Source: Serratia rubidaea
Lineage (GTDB): Bacteria; Pseudomonadota; Gammaproteobacteria; Enterobacterales; Enterobacteriaceae
Assembly: GCA_901472405.1 (NCBI GenBank)
Contig: LR590463.1
Location: 1,674,001-1,738,000, forward strand
Length of the DNA: 64,000 bases
Reading direction: 5' to 3'
The notes below the pieces were generated by a model. The model was not told the DNA's origin and ran no database searches. It worked only from the letters and a program-made list of their open reading frames with translations. This document shows, piece by piece, positions 54,757 to 64,000 of this stretch (the stretch's first letter is position 1; each line of letters opens with the position of its first letter). The translations under genes and the position numbers were made by a program.

Positions 54757-55984
54757 ATGTCCGTTCCGGTTATCTCACTGACCGCAGCCCGCGCGCTGCA
54801 TCTGGCGGCCCAGGGGCTGCTGACGCCGGCGAAACGCAAGGCCAGAGCAGAAGATGTGCCCGCCGCGATCCAACGCATGGGCCTGCTGCAAATAGATACC
54901 ATCAGCGTCGTCGCCCGCAGCCCTTATCTGGTGCTGTTCAGCCGGTTGGGGGATTATGCGCCGCAGTGGCTGGAGCAGGCGCTGGCCAGCCGCCAGCTGT
55001 TTGAGTACTGGTCGCATGAGGCCTGCTTTCTGCCGATTGAAGACTTCGGTCTGTTGCGCCACCGTATGCTGAATCCGCAGAAGATGGGCTGGAAATATTC
55101 GCAGGCGTGGGTGGAAGAGCATCAGGAGGCGATTAACGGCGTGTTGCATCATATCGCCGCACATGGGCCGCAGCGCTCGGCGGATTTCAATGCGCAGAAG
55201 AAGGGGAGCAACGGCTGGTGGGAGTGGAAGCCGGAAAAGCGCCACCTTGAGACGCTGTTCACCGCCGGTAAGTTGATGGTTGCCGAACGGCGCAATTTCC
55301 ACCGGGTGTACGATTTGACCGAGCGTCTGTTGCCGGAGTGGGACGATGCCAGACATGCGCTGTCCGAGGAACAGGCGCGCTGGGATATGCTGGCGCGCAC
55401 CTGCCGCTATCTGGGGATTTTTAAGGCGGAGTGGCTGGCTGATTATTATCGTCTGAAACGCGTGGCGCCTAAAAATTTACTCCGGCAGCTACAGCAGCAG
55501 GGGGAAATCGTGCCGCTAAAAGTTGCGCAGCTGCCGGGCGATTTTTATCTGCATCATTCGTTGGCAGAACTACTGCCGCTGGCCGAGCAGAACACGCTGC
55601 GCTCGCGGGTTACCACGCTGCTTTCACCGTTTGATCCCGTGGTGTGGGATCGCCGCCGGGCGCTGGAATTGTTTAATTTCGACTATCGGCTGGAGTGCTA
55701 TACGCCGAAACCAAAGCGCCAGTACGGTTATTTTACGCTGCCGGTGCTCAACCGCGGCGAGCTGATTGGGCGTATCGATGCAAAAATGCATCGGCGAGTC
55801 GGAGAGTTTGAGGTGATCAGCTTCCATTTGGAACCTGATGTGCGTATGGGCAAACAGCGCTGTCAGGATCTTTTTCAGGCCATCAGCCGTATGGCGCAAT
55901 GGCACGGCGCGGCGCCAGGTCAGGCTGAAAGCCGTACCGGAAGCATTGCGTGAACAATATGGCGAGGTGTGGCAAGTGGGATAA
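54757..55984 (+). CDS. ycaQ: Interstrand cross-link DNA glycosylase YcaQ (one apparent frameshift)
   Basis: Member of the HTH_42/AlkZ-like glycosylase family; E. coli YcaQ (AlkX) excises alkylated bases and unhooks interstrand cross-links. Family blocks are LLQIDTISVVARSPYLVLFSRLG, YWSHEACFLPIEDFGLLRHRM, GWWEWKPEKRHLETLFTAGKLM and LLSPFDPVVWDRRRALELFNFDYRLECYTP. Translation as read ends GQAESRTGSIA, which is out of frame: one extra C at 55915-55916 is inferred. Removing it gives QVRLKAVPEALREQYGEVWQ and a stop at 55982-55984, 408 residues (E. coli about 410). The start at ATG 54757 aligns with the family. Confidence 0.93.
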
Positions 55985-55993
55985 CGAACGGCG

Positions 55994-56119
55994 TTGTTTC
56001 TGGGGGGTAAAACGAGTGACATCGCCGTTCGTTACAAGCTTGGCCCTTTAGGCGCTGAAGTTAGCGAACAGGGCGATAATTTTATTGATACGTTTCATCA
56101 TTGGCAGGTGCTTGCATAA
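55994..56119 (+). CDS. Possible 41-residue small ORF
   Basis: A TTG-started frame reading FLGGKTSDIAVRYKLGPLG and ending FHHWQVLA, between ycaQ and ycaR. A clear ribosome-binding site and a known homologue are lacking. It ends 3 bp before the CRP site, so it may be chance. Confidence 0.15.
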   Translation: MFLGGKTSDIAVRYKLGPLGAEVSEQGDNFIDTFHHWQVLA

Positions 56120-56122
56120 TTG

Positions 56123-56138
56123 TGTGACTTACATCACA
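56123..56138 (+). promoter_or_regulatory. CRP (cAMP receptor protein) binding site
   Basis: TGTGACTTACATCACA is an exact match to the consensus TGTGA-N6-TCACA. It lies 151 bp upstream of the ycaR start, in the only intergenic space before ycaR-kdsB. A promoter driven from it would need to lie downstream, but I could not assign its -10 box. Confidence 0.8.
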
Positions 56139-56288
56139 AATGTTACGCCTGCTTGACGGGTAACACAACCCCCGCGCTACTTTGGCGAAAAGCACAGCTG
56201 TAAAACCCGCAATGATTAACCTGGGCTGGCGCGTTATGTTATTCTCACGCACATTCCCCACAGTCATATCTCTCCCCATGGAGGAAGC

Positions 56289-56471
56289 ATGGATCACCGT
56301 TTGCTTGAAATTGTTGCTTGCCCGGTCTGCAACGGAAAACTGTACTTTGATAAAGAAAATCAGGAATTGGTCTGTAAGCTGGACGGCCTGGCGTATCCGC
56401 TGCGCGACGGTATTCCGGTGCTGCTGGAAAACGAAGCGCGCACGCTGTCGCCGGATGAGAAGCAAGCATGA
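56289..56471 (+). CDS. ycaR: Trm112 family protein YcaR
   Basis: A 60-residue protein of the Trm112/UPF0434 family, like E. coli YcaR. It opens [20 protein letters not shown] with a CPVC pair and keeps the [22 protein letters not shown] block. Trm112 proteins support methyltransferases; the role in bacteria is unproven. GGAGG lies just before ATG 56289. The stop overlaps the kdsB start by 4 bases (ATGA), indicating coupling. Confidence 0.95.
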   Translation: MDHRLLEIVACPVCNGKLYFDKENQELVCKLDGLAYPLRDGIPVLLENEARTLSPDEKQA

Positions 56472-57217
56472 GTTTCATCGCCATAATTCCGGCTCGTTAT
56501 GCATCGACCCGTCTGCCGGGTAAGCCGCTGGCGGACATCCACGGGAAACCGATGGTGGTGCATGTGATGGAGCGCGCGCGTGAGTCCGGCGCGGCGCGGG
56601 TTATCGTCGCCACCGATCATCCCGACGTCGCCCGTGCGGTTGAAGCCGCCGGCGGTGAGGTATGCATGACCCGAGAGGATCATGAGTCCGGCACCGAGCG
56701 TTTGGCCGAGGTGATCGCGCATTACGGCTTTGCCGACGATCAGATCATTGTCAATGTGCAGGGGGATGAACCGCTGGTGCCGCCGGTGATCGTTCGCCAG
56801 GTGGCGGACAATCTGGCGGCGAGCAGCGCCGGCATGGCCACGCTGGCTGCGCCGATTGAAACGGCGGAAGAGGCGTTTAACCCGAATGCGGTGAAAGTGG
56901 TGATGGATGCCGAAGGCTATGCGCTCTATTTCTCCCGCGCCACCATCCCTTGGGACCGTGAGCGTTTCGCGCGGTCTAAAAGTGAGATTGGCGATAACCT
57001 GCTGCGTCACCTGGGCATTTATGCTTACCGCGCCGGTTTTGTCCGCCGCTATGTCAGCTGGGCGCCAAGCCCGCTGGAAAAAATCGAACTGCTGGAGCAG
57101 CTGCGGGTGCTGTGGTACGGCGAAAAGATCCATGTCGCGGTGGCGAAGGCCATCCCGAGCGTCGGCGTGGATACCGCGGAAGATTTACAGCGCGTGCGCG
57201 ACAGCCTTAACGCTTAA
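56468..57217 (+). CDS. kdsB: 3-deoxy-manno-octulosonate cytidylyltransferase (CMP-Kdo synthetase)
   Basis: Activates Kdo with CTP for lipid A-core assembly. The 249-residue enzyme has the nucleotide-binding [15 protein letters not shown], the [13 protein letters not shown] motif and the [14 protein letters not shown]-type block (here [15 protein letters not shown]), with [14 protein letters not shown]. It follows ycaR by a 4-base overlap. A 9-bp inverted repeat (57230-57255) lies between it and convergent elyC. Confidence 0.97.
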   Translation: MSFIAIIPARYASTRLPGKPLADIHGKPMVVHVMERARESGAARVIVATDHPDVARAVEAAGGEVCMTREDHESGTERLAEVIAHYGFADDQIIVNVQGDEPLVPPVIVRQVADNLAASSAGMATLAAPIETAEEAFNPNAVKVVMDAEGYALYFSRATIPWDRERFARSKSEIGDNLLRHLGIYAYRAGFVRRYVSWAPSPLEKIELLEQLRVLWYGEKIHVAVAKAIPSVGVDTAEDLQRVRDSLNA

Positions 57218-57229
57218 GTTTTCTTATTG

Positions 57230-57255
57230 CTTACCGGCCGTTCTGCGCCGGTAAG
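57230..57255. terminator. Hairpin between convergent kdsB and elyC
   Basis: Perfect arms CTTACCGGC and GCCGGTAAG with an 8-base loop. No T run occurs on either side, so it is a weak terminator candidate. Confidence 0.5.
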
Positions 57256-57297
57256 CGTATTCACCATGTCAACGTCCCTGCGCCCAGCGTTAAGAGA

Positions 57298-58065
57298 TCA
57301 CGCTTTGACGCTATCCCCTTTCAAACGTTGCCACAGGCTGCCCAGGGTTTCGTACCAGGCGCGCTCGCTATGGCCGAGAAACATGGCGGAAGGCAGTAGG
57401 CGATCCCAGATATTCAGCGGCGAAGTGATGGCCAGCTGGTTGGCCGGCGCCGGGATGGGCTGCAATCCCTGCGCCTCGAAAAAGCGCATGGCGCGCGGCA
57501 GGTGGTTGGCGGAGGTCACCAGCAAAAACGGCTGCCGGCCGATCAGTTTGGCGACCTGCGCCGCCTCTTGCTCGGTATCCACCGGGCGATCCAGCACCAC
57601 AATATCACTGCGCGGCACGCCCAGGCTTTCCGCCACCCGCGCTGCGGTTTCCGCATTGCTCAGGGTGTTGGCGCCGCGCGCGCCGGTAAACACCATTTTC
57701 GCCCCGGGATGCGTAAGATACAGCCGCACCCCTTCGGTAACCCGCGGCAGGCTGTTGCCGATCAGGTTCGAGCTGGGCGCCCAGTCCGGATTGAAAGTGT
57801 AACCGCCGCCTAAAACCACGATATAATTGACCGGGTCGTGACCGCGATAGGTGGCGTAGGTGGCTTCTATCGGCCGCAGCAGCCGATCGGCGACCGGCTG
57901 CAGGCTGAAAAGCAGTAAAAACAGCCAGCTCAGGCTGAGAATCACTTTCCCGCTTCTCTGCCAGCGGGTGAACCACAGCAGCAACAGCGCCAGCGCCATC
58001 AGCAACAGCAGGGCGGGCAGCGGCATCATGATGCCGCCAATAAACTTTTTCAGGTTGAACAGCAT
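57298..58065 (-). CDS. elyC: Envelope biogenesis factor ElyC (DUF218)
   Basis: Inner-membrane protein needed for peptidoglycan assembly at low temperature in E. coli. It has two N-terminal membrane segments (MMPLPALLLLMALALLLLWF and VILSLSWLFLLLFSL) and a DUF218 domain with YIVVLGGGY, PSSNLIGNSLPRVTEGV and VTSANHLPRAMRFFEAQGL. ATG 58065 reproduces the family start MLFNLKKFIGG, giving 255 residues; the frame is open to 58110. It is divergent from cmoM. Confidence 0.94.
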   Translation of the reverse strand: MLFNLKKFIGGIMMPLPALLLLMALALLLLWFTRWQRSGKVILSLSWLFLLLFSLQPVADRLLRPIEATYATYRGHDPVNYIVVLGGGYTFNPDWAPSSNLIGNSLPRVTEGVRLYLTHPGAKMVFTGARGANTLSNAETAARVAESLGVPRSDIVVLDRPVDTEQEAAQVAKLIGRQPFLLVTSANHLPRAMRFFEAQGLQPIPAPANQLAITSPLNIWDRLLPSAMFLGHSERAWYETLGSLWQRLKGDSVKA

Positions 58066-58216
58066 GAAAAATCCGGTCCTTTTGGGCGAAAAAACGACAT
58101 CCGGGCACATTCCGGCCGTAAGAAGATTTATTCTATGCCAGTCTGTGCCAAAATAGCAGGTTTGGTGGGGAGCGTGTTGCCCCCCGGCAGGATAAGATCA
58201 ACGGAGCCGTAGTCCA

Positions 58217-59003
58217 ATGCAGGATCGCAATTTTGACGATATTGCGGAAAAGTTTGCGCGTAATATTTTACGGCACCACGAAAGGCAAAATCCGCCAGGC
58301 GGTGGTTTGGCAGGATCTGAATACGCTGCTGGCGCAACTGCCGCAGCGTCCATTGCGTATACTTGATGCCGGCGGCGGCGAAGGCCATATGGCCTGCCAA
58401 CTGGCGGAATTAGGACATCAGGTGTTGTTGTGCGATCTGTCTGGTGAGATGATCCAACGCGCCGCGCAGTTGGCGGAACAGAAAGGTGTGAGCCAGAACA
58501 TGCAATTTGTACAAAGTTCGGCTCAGGAGATCGGTCAGCATTTGGAACAGCCGGTCGATCTGATATTGTTCCATGCAGTGCTTGAATGGATCGCAGAGCC
58601 GCAGGCGGCATTGCAGGCGCTGTATGACTGTCTGCGGCCCGGTGGCGCGCTGTCGCTGATGTTTTTCAACGCCAACGGCCTGTTGATGCGTAACGTGGTA
58701 TTGGGTAATTTCCAATTGGTCAATCCCGAAGTGAGAAGGCGCCGCAAGCGTTCACTGTCGCCGCAGTACCCGCATAGTCCGCCGTTGGTCTATGGCTGGC
58801 TGGAGCAGCTGGGCATGCGTATCAGCGGTAAAACCGGCGTGCGCGTATTTCATGACTACCTGCAAAGCAGGCAGCTGCAGACACAAAAATTTGAAGAGTT
58901 ATTGGCGCTTGAACAGCACTATTGTCGGCAGGAGCCGTACGTGAGTTTGGGGCGCTATATTCACGTCATGGCGCATAAACCAAACCTGAAGGACGAACTA
59001 TGA
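58217..59003 (+). CDS. cmoM: tRNA cmo5U methyltransferase CmoM (one apparent frameshift)
   Basis: S-adenosylmethionine-dependent enzyme that makes the methyl ester of uridine 5-oxyacetic acid at the tRNA wobble base. The SAM motif [19 protein letters not shown] is present, with [14 protein letters not shown] and [13 protein letters not shown]. The correct start is ATG 58217 ([16 protein letters not shown]), but the run of four T at 58266-58269 has one base too many, separating it from [15 protein letters not shown]. Corrected length is 261 residues, identical to E. coli. Its TGA overlaps the mukF ATG. Confidence 0.95.
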
Positions 59004-60322
59004 GTGAATTTTCCCAGACTGTACCCGAACTGGTCGCCTGGGCACGGAAAAATGATTTCTCTATTTCGCTCCCTACGGAGCGTCTTGCGTTTCTGCTTGC
59101 GATCGCCACCTTAAACGGCGAGCGGCTGGACGGCGAGATGAGCGAAGGTGAGCTGGTTGATGCATTTCGCCATGTCAGCAAGGGTTTCGAACAGACGCAT
59201 GAAACGGTGGCGATCCGCGCCAACAATGCGATTAACGACATGGTGCGCCAGCGCCTGTTGAACCGTTTTACCAGCGAACTGGCGGACGGCAATGCCATTT
59301 ACCGCTTGACGCCGCTGGGCATCGGTATTACCGACTACTATATTCGTCAGCGTGAATTCTCAACGCTGCGCCTGTCGATGCAGCTGTCGATCGTCGCGCA
59401 GGAATTGAAACGCGCGGCGGATGCCGCCGAAGAGGGCGGTGATGATTTCCACTGGCATCGCAACGTCTTCGCCCCGCTGAAGTACTCGGTGGCGGAGATC
59501 TTCGACAGCATCGACATGACCCAGCGCGTGATGGACGAACAGCAGCAGGGGGTGAAAGAAGATATCGCCGCGCTGCTGAACCAGGACTGGCGCGCCGCGA
59601 TCTCCAGCTGTGAGATGCTGCTGTCGGAAACCTCCGGTACGCTGCGTGAACTGCAGGATACGCTGGAAGCTGCCGGCGATAAGCTGCAGGCGAATTTGCT
59701 GCGCATCCAGGAAGCCACGCTGGGCGATGTCGAACTGGCCTTTGTCGACAAGCTGGTGTTTGACCTGCAAAGTAAGCTGGACCGCATTGTCAGCTGGGGC
59801 CAACAGGCGATCGACCTGTGGATCGGCTATGACCGCCACGTGCATAAATTCATTCGTACCGCGATCGACATGGATAAAAACCGTGTGTTCGCGCAGCGTC
59901 TGCGCCAGTCGGTGCAAAACTATTTCGACAACCCGTGGGCGCTGACCCACGCCAGCGCCGATCGCCTGCTGGATATGCGCGATGAAGAACTGGCGCTGCG
60001 CAGCGATGAGGTGACCGGGGAACTGCCGCCGGATCTGGAATATGAAGAGTTCAGCGAGATCCGCGAACAGCTGGCGGCGATGATCGAACAGGCGCTGAAG
60101 AAGTATCAGGAACAACAGTTGCCGCTTAATTTAGGGGCGGTAATGCGCGATTATCTGGCGCAATATCCGCGCGCCCGTCACTTTGACGTGGCGCGTTTAG
60201 TGGTCGACCAGGCGGTGCGCCTCGGTGTGGCCGAAGCTGATTTTTCAGGGTTGCCGGCCGAATGGCAGGCAATCAATGATTACGGAGCCAAGGTACAGGC
60301 CCATGTCATCGACAAATATTGA
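59000..60322 (+). CDS. mukF: Chromosome partition protein MukF (kleisin)
   Basis: Kleisin subunit of the MukBEF condensin. The 440-residue protein has an N-terminal winged-helix dimerisation domain ([21 protein letters not shown]), a middle helical bundle (about 120-330) and a C-terminal winged helix contacting MukB heads ([20 protein letters not shown]). ATG overlaps the cmoM stop, and the 3' end overlaps mukE by 20 bp. This gives a tightly coupled cmoM-mukF-mukE-mukB operon. Confidence 0.98.
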   Translation: MSEFSQTVPELVAWARKNDFSISLPTERLAFLLAIATLNGERLDGEMSEGELVDAFRHVSKGFEQTHETVAIRANNAINDMVRQRLLNRFTSELADGNAIYRLTPLGIGITDYYIRQREFSTLRLSMQLSIVAQELKRAADAAEEGGDDFHWHRNVFAPLKYSVAEIFDSIDMTQRVMDEQQQGVKEDIAALLNQDWRAAISSCEMLLSETSGTLRELQDTLEAAGDKLQANLLRIQEATLGDVELAFVDKLVFDLQSKLDRIVSWGQQAIDLWIGYDRHVHKFIRTAIDMDKNRVFAQRLRQSVQNYFDNPWALTHASADRLLDMRDEELALRSDEVTGELPPDLEYEEFSEIREQLAAMIEQALKKYQEQQLPLNLGAVMRDYLAQYPRARHFDVARLVVDQAVRLGVAEADFSGLPAEWQAINDYGAKVQAHVIDKY

Positions 60323-61031
60323 ACATATCATGCCAGTGAAACTGGCGAAGGCATTGTCCAACCCGCTGTTTCCGGCGCTGGACAGCCAACTGCGCGCAGG
60401 GCGCCATATCGGCATTGACGAGCTGGACAACCATGCGTTTCTGATGGATTTTCAGGACGAGCTGGAAGAGTTCTACGCCCGTTACAGCGTCGAGCTGCTG
60501 CGCGCGCCGGAAGGCTTTTTCTACCTGCGTCCGCGTTCTACGACGCTGATCCCGCGTTCGGTGCTGTCCGAGCTGGATATGATGGTGGGTAAAATACTCT
60601 GTTACCTCTATCTGAGCCCGGAACGCCTGGCGCATGAGGGCATCTTCAGCCATCAGGAGCTGTACGACGAGCTGCTGAGCCTGGCGGATGAAAATAAACT
60701 GCTGAAGTTCGTTAACCAGCGCTCCACCGGCTCCGACCTTGACCGGCAGAAGCTGCACGAAAAGGTGCGCACCTCCTTGAACCGCCTGCGTCGTTTGGGC
60801 ATGGTCTACTTTATGGGCGGCGACAGCAGTAAATTCCGCATCACCGAGGCGGTGTTCCGCTTCGGCGCAGACGTGCGCAGCGGCGACGATCCGCGCGAGG
60901 CGCAACTGCGCATGATCCGCGACGGCGAGGCCATGCCGATTGAGAACAGCCTGTTGTTGAATGATGAGCAGGAAGGCGAAGAGCAGACGGCAGATAGCAC
61001 GCCGGACAGCGCAGAGGATGAACAGGAATGA
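60303..61031 (+). CDS. mukE: Chromosome partition protein MukE
   Basis: KITE-type winged-helix subunit of MukBEF that binds MukF. The 242-residue protein starts [20 protein letters not shown], with [20 protein letters not shown] and [20 protein letters not shown], and has an acidic tail. The start is ATG 60303 inside mukF; it ends overlapping mukB by 4 bases. Confidence 0.98.
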   Translation: MSSTNIEHIMPVKLAKALSNPLFPALDSQLRAGRHIGIDELDNHAFLMDFQDELEEFYARYSVELLRAPEGFFYLRPRSTTLIPRSVLSELDMMVGKILCYLYLSPERLAHEGIFSHQELYDELLSLADENKLLKFVNQRSTGSDLDRQKLHEKVRTSLNRLRRLGMVYFMGGDSSKFRITEAVFRFGADVRSGDDPREAQLRMIRDGEAMPIENSLLLNDEQEGEEQTADSTPDSAEDEQE

Positions 61032-64000
61032 TTGAACGCGGTAAATTTCGCTCGCTAACGCTGGTTAACTGGAACGGTTTCTTTGCCCGCACCTTTGATT
61101 TGGATGAGCTGGTCACCACGCTGTCCGGCGGTAACGGGGCGGGGAAATCCACCACCATGGCGGCCTTCGTCACCGCGCTGATCCCCGATCTGACGCTGCT
61201 GCACTTCCGTAACACCACCGAAGCCGGCGCGACCAGCGGCTCGCGCGATAAGGGCCTGCACGGCAAACTGCGCGCCGGGGTGTGTTACTCGACGCTCGAC
61301 GTGGTCAACTCGCGCCATCAGCGCGTGGTGGTCGGCGTGCGTCTGCAGCAGGTGGCCGGCCGCGATCGCAAGGTCGATATCAAGCCGTTCACCATCCAGG
61401 GGCTGCCGACCTCGGTGCAGCCGACGGAAATTCTGACGCAGACGGTGGGTGAGCGCCAGGCGCGCGTGTTGTCGCTGCCGGAGCTGAAAGAGCGGCTGGA
61501 AGAGATTGAAGGGGTGCAGTTCAAGCAGTTCAACTCCATCACCGACTATCACTCGCTGATGTTTGATCTGGGGATTATCCCGAAACGTCTGCGCTCCGCC
61601 GCTGACCGCAGCAAGTTCTACCGTCTGATTGAAGCCTCGCTGTACGGGGGGATTTCCAGCGCCATTACCCGCTCGCTGCGCGATTACCTGCTGCCGGAAA
61701 ACAGCGGCGTGCGCAAGGCGTTCCAGGATATGGAAGCCGCGCTGCGGGAAAACCGCATGACGCTGGAGGCGATCCGCGTCACCCAGTCCGACCGCGATCT
61801 GTTTAAACACCTGATTTCCGAAGCCACGTCCTATGTGGCGGCGGACTACATGCGCCATGCCAACGAGCGCCGCATCCATCTGGACAGCACGCTGGTGCTG
61901 CGTAACGATCTGTTCGGCAGCCGGAAGCAGCTGGCGGCGGAGCAGTACCGCCACGTGGAAATGGCGCGTGAGCTGGCAGAACAGAGCGGCGCCGAATCCG
62001 ATCTGGAAACCGATTATCAGGCGGCCAGCGATCACTTGAACCTGGTGCAGACCGCGATGCGTCAGCAGGAGAAGATCGAGCGCTACGAAGCCGATCTGGA
62101 AGAGCTGACCTACCGTCTGGAAGAACAGAATGAAGTGGTGGCCGAAGCCGGCGAACAGCAGGAAGAGTACAGCGCGCGCGCCGAGGCGGCCGAGCTGGAA
62201 GTGGATGAGCTGAAAAGCCAGCTGGCCGACTACCAGCAGGCGCTCGACGTGCAGCAGACCCGCGCCATTCAGTATCAACAGGCGCTGCAGGCGTTGGAAC
62301 GTGCGCGTTCCCTGTGCCAGCTGCCGGATCTGAGCGCGGAAAATGCCGAGCAGTGGCTGGAAACCTTCCAGGCGCGCGAGCAGGAAGCCACCGAAGCGCT
62401 GCTGATGCTGGAACAGAAGCTGAGCGTGGCCGATGCCGCCCACGGCCGTTTTGAGCAGGCCTACCAACTGGTATGCAAAATCGCCGGTGAAGTCAGCCGC
62501 AGCGAAGCCTGGCAGACCGCGCGCGACGTGCTGCGCGACTGGCCGTCGCAGCAGCACCAGGCGGAGCGCGTGCAGCCGCTGCGCATGCGTCTGAGCGAGC
62601 TGGAGCAGCGTCTGCGCTCCCAGCAGGACGCCGAGCGTCTGCTGCAGGAGTTCTGCAAACGTCAGGGACAGGACTATCAAGCTGACGATCTGGACGCGCT
62701 GCAGCAGGAGCTGGAGGAGCGGCTGGAATCGCTGTCGCAAAACGTCAGCGTAGCCGGCGAGCGGCGGATGGAGATGCGCCAGGAACTGGAGCATCTCCAG
62801 CAGCGCATTCGCGAACTGACCGCCCGCGCGCCGGTGTGGCTGACGGCGCAGGACTCGCTCAGCCAACTGAGCGAACAAAGCGGCGAACCGCTGGAAAGCA
62901 GCCAGCAGGTTACTGAATATATGCAGCAGCTGCTGGAGCGCGAGCGTGAAACCACGGTTGAGCGTGACGAAGTGGCGGCCCGCAAACGCGAAGTTGACGC
63001 GCAGATCGAACGGCTGAGCCAGCCGAGCGGTGCGGAAGATCAGCGTCTGGTGACACTGGCCGAACGTTTTGGCGGCGTGCTGCTGTCGGAAATTTACGAC
63101 GACGTCACCATCGACGATGCGCCTTACTTCTCCGCGCTGTATGGCCCGTCCCGCCACGCGATCGTGGTGCCGGATCTGTCGCTGGTGCGCGAAATGCTGG
63201 AAGGGCTGGAGGATTGCCCGGAAGATCTCTATCTGATCGAAGGGGACCCGCAGTCGTTCGATGACAGCGTTTTTGCAGTAGAAGAACAGGAAAAGGCGGT
63301 GGTGGTGAAAATCGCCGACCGCCAGTGGCGCTACTCTCGCTTCCCTGAGGTGCCGCTGTTTGGCCGCGCCGCGCGTGAAAAACGTCTGGAAGTGCTGCAT
63401 GCCGAACGTGAAACGCTGGCGGAGCGCTACGCGACGCTGTCATTCGACGTACAGAAAATTCAGCGCTCTCATCAGGCATTCAGCCGCTTTATCGGCAGCC
63501 ATCTGGGCGTTGCCTTTGATACCGACCCGGAAGCGGAAATCCGTACGCTGAACGCGCGCCGCACGGAGATCGAACGTGCGCTGAACAACCATGAAGCGCA
63601 GAACCAGCAGCAGCGCCAGCAGTACGATCAGGCGAAAGAGGGCCTCTCGGCGCTGCACCGCCTGACGCCGCTGGTTTCACTGCTGAATGACGACACCCTG
63701 CAGGACCGGGTGGAGGAGATTCAGGACGAGCTGGACGAAGCACAGGAGGCCGCGCGCTACCTGCAGCAGCATGGCGTTGCCCTGAATAAACTGGAGCCGA
63801 TGGTGTCGGTGCTGCAAAACGACCCTGAGCAGCATGAACAGCTGCAGCAGGACTATCAGCAGGCGCAGAATACCCAGCGCCAGGCGAAGCAGCAGGCCTT
63901 TGCGTTGATCGAGGTGGTGCAGCGCCGCGCACACTTTAGCTATACCGACTCGGCCGGTATGCAGAACGCCAATAACGATCTTAACGACAAACTGCGCCGT
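61028..64000 (+). CDS. mukB: Chromosome partition protein MukB, N-terminal two thirds (cut by window end)
   Basis: SMC-like ATPase of the MukBEF condensin. Residues 1-991 of about 1486 are present. The Walker [11 protein letters not shown] is at residues 33-42. A long coiled coil follows from about residue 280, and the hinge region (about 660-780) is included ([22 protein letters not shown]). No frameshift was seen. ATG 61028 overlaps the mukE stop (ATGATTG), after CAGGA. A 781-codon open frame on the opposite strand is a mirror of the high-GC codons and is not a gene. Confidence 0.98.
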   Translation, partial: MIERGKFRSLTLVNWNGFFARTFDLDELVTTLSGGNGAGKSTTMAAFVTALIPDLTLLHFRNTTEAGATSGSRDKGLHGKLRAGVCYSTLDVVNSRHQRVVVGVRLQQVAGRDRKVDIKPFTIQGLPTSVQPTEILTQTVGERQARVLSLPELKERLEEIEGVQFKQFNSITDYHSLMFDLGIIPKRLRSAADRSKFYRLIEASLYGGISSAITRSLRDYLLPENSGVRKAFQDMEAALRENRMTLEAIRVTQSDRDLFKHLISEATSYVAADYMRHANERRIHLDSTLVLRNDLFGSRKQLAAEQYRHVEMARELAEQSGAESDLETDYQAASDHLNLVQTAMRQQEKIERYEADLEELTYRLEEQNEVVAEAGEQQEEYSARAEAAELEVDELKSQLADYQQALDVQQTRAIQYQQALQALERARSLCQLPDLSAENAEQWLETFQAREQEATEALLMLEQKLSVADAAHGRFEQAYQLVCKIAGEVSRSEAWQTARDVLRDWPSQQHQAERVQPLRMRLSELEQRLRSQQDAERLLQEFCKRQGQDYQADDLDALQQELEERLESLSQNVSVAGERRMEMRQELEHLQQRIRELTARAPVWLTAQDSLSQLSEQSGEPLESSQQVTEYMQQLLERERETTVERDEVAARKREVDAQIERLSQPSGAEDQRLVTLAERFGGVLLSEIYDDVTIDDAPYFSALYGPSRHAIVVPDLSLVREMLEGLEDCPEDLYLIEGDPQSFDDSVFAVEEQEKAVVVKIADRQWRYSRFPEVPLFGRAAREKRLEVLHAERETLAERYATLSFDVQKIQRSHQAFSRFIGSHLGVAFDTDPEAEIRTLNARRTEIERALNNHEAQNQQQRQQYDQAKEGLSALHRLTPLVSLLNDDTLQDRVEEIQDELDEAQEAARYLQQHGVALNKLEPMVSVLQNDPEQHEQLQQDYQQAQNTQRQAKQQAFALIEVVQRRAHFSYTDSAGMQNANNDLNDKLRR

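Noticed and set aside
61055-63400. 781-codon open frame on the minus strand
   Set aside because: It is antisense to mukB, whose sequence is intact and highly recognisable. High GC at third codon positions removes stops on the opposite strand; the translation is Gln/Arg/His-rich with no domain.

Overview
The window is a 64 kb piece of a GC-rich enterobacterial chromosome. Gene content, gene order and protein sequences point to Serratia or a close relative (order Enterobacterales). The backbone follows the hcp-to-mukB arc known from Escherichia coli, with a few insertions and losses. No plasmid, integrase, transposase, CRISPR array, rRNA or tRNA was recognised.

Layout. 1-6.7 kb: hcp (NO reductase, cut by the window edge, with an in-frame 51-bp tandem duplication), the lysine exporter lysO, the OLD-family ATPase ybjD, ybjX, and an orphan phage-tailspike-like gene. 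6.9-14.5 kb: macAB, cspD, clpS-clpA, infA and aat. 14.5-19.2 kb: cydDC and trxB. 19.9-27.7 kb: lrp, ftsK, lolA, rarA and serS. 27.9-36.3 kb: a NUDIX gene, ycaD, pflA, pflB, focA and ycaO. 36.8-40.5 kb: a PQQ-dependent membrane dehydrogenase and periplasmic asparaginase ansB. 40.8-46.6 kb: serC-aroA, cmk, rpsA and ihfB. 46.9-51.9 kb: comEC, msbA and lpxK. 51.9-57.2 kb: a YdcJ/HglS-like dioxygenase, two cold-shock-domain genes, ycaQ, ycaR and kdsB. 57.3-64 kb: elyC, cmoM, mukF, mukE and the first two thirds of mukB.

How the genes work together. Several blocks are functional units: ClpS/ClpA (N-end-rule proteolysis) beside Aat (which makes N-end-rule substrates); CydDC and TrxB (thiol redox and cytochrome bd assembly); FocA/PflB/PflA (anaerobic formate metabolism); SerC/AroA (serine and chorismate pathways); MsbA/LpxK/KdsB (lipid A and inner core); MukBEF (chromosome organisation). 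Regulatory sites readable in the sequence include an NsrR-like site plus FNR-like site at hcp, a LexA box at ftsK, a perfect-consensus CRP site before ycaR-kdsB, and a pair of palindromes bracketing a near-consensus sigma-70 promoter before the PQQ dehydrogenase.

Sequence quality. Sixteen genes carry about 35 apparent single-base insertions or deletions, mostly in homopolymers, including in genes such as rpsA, ftsK, aroA and pflB. Where I could check, correcting each indel restores an open frame close or equal in length to the E. coli protein. I therefore read them as sequencing or assembly errors rather than pseudogenes, and annotate each gene over its full span with the break points noted. 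I did not find a clear novel multi-gene system. The best leads are the orphan tailspike gene, the Hcp duplication, the PQQ-dehydrogenase operator pair, the degenerate cold-shock protein, and the nested hairpin before the csp gene.
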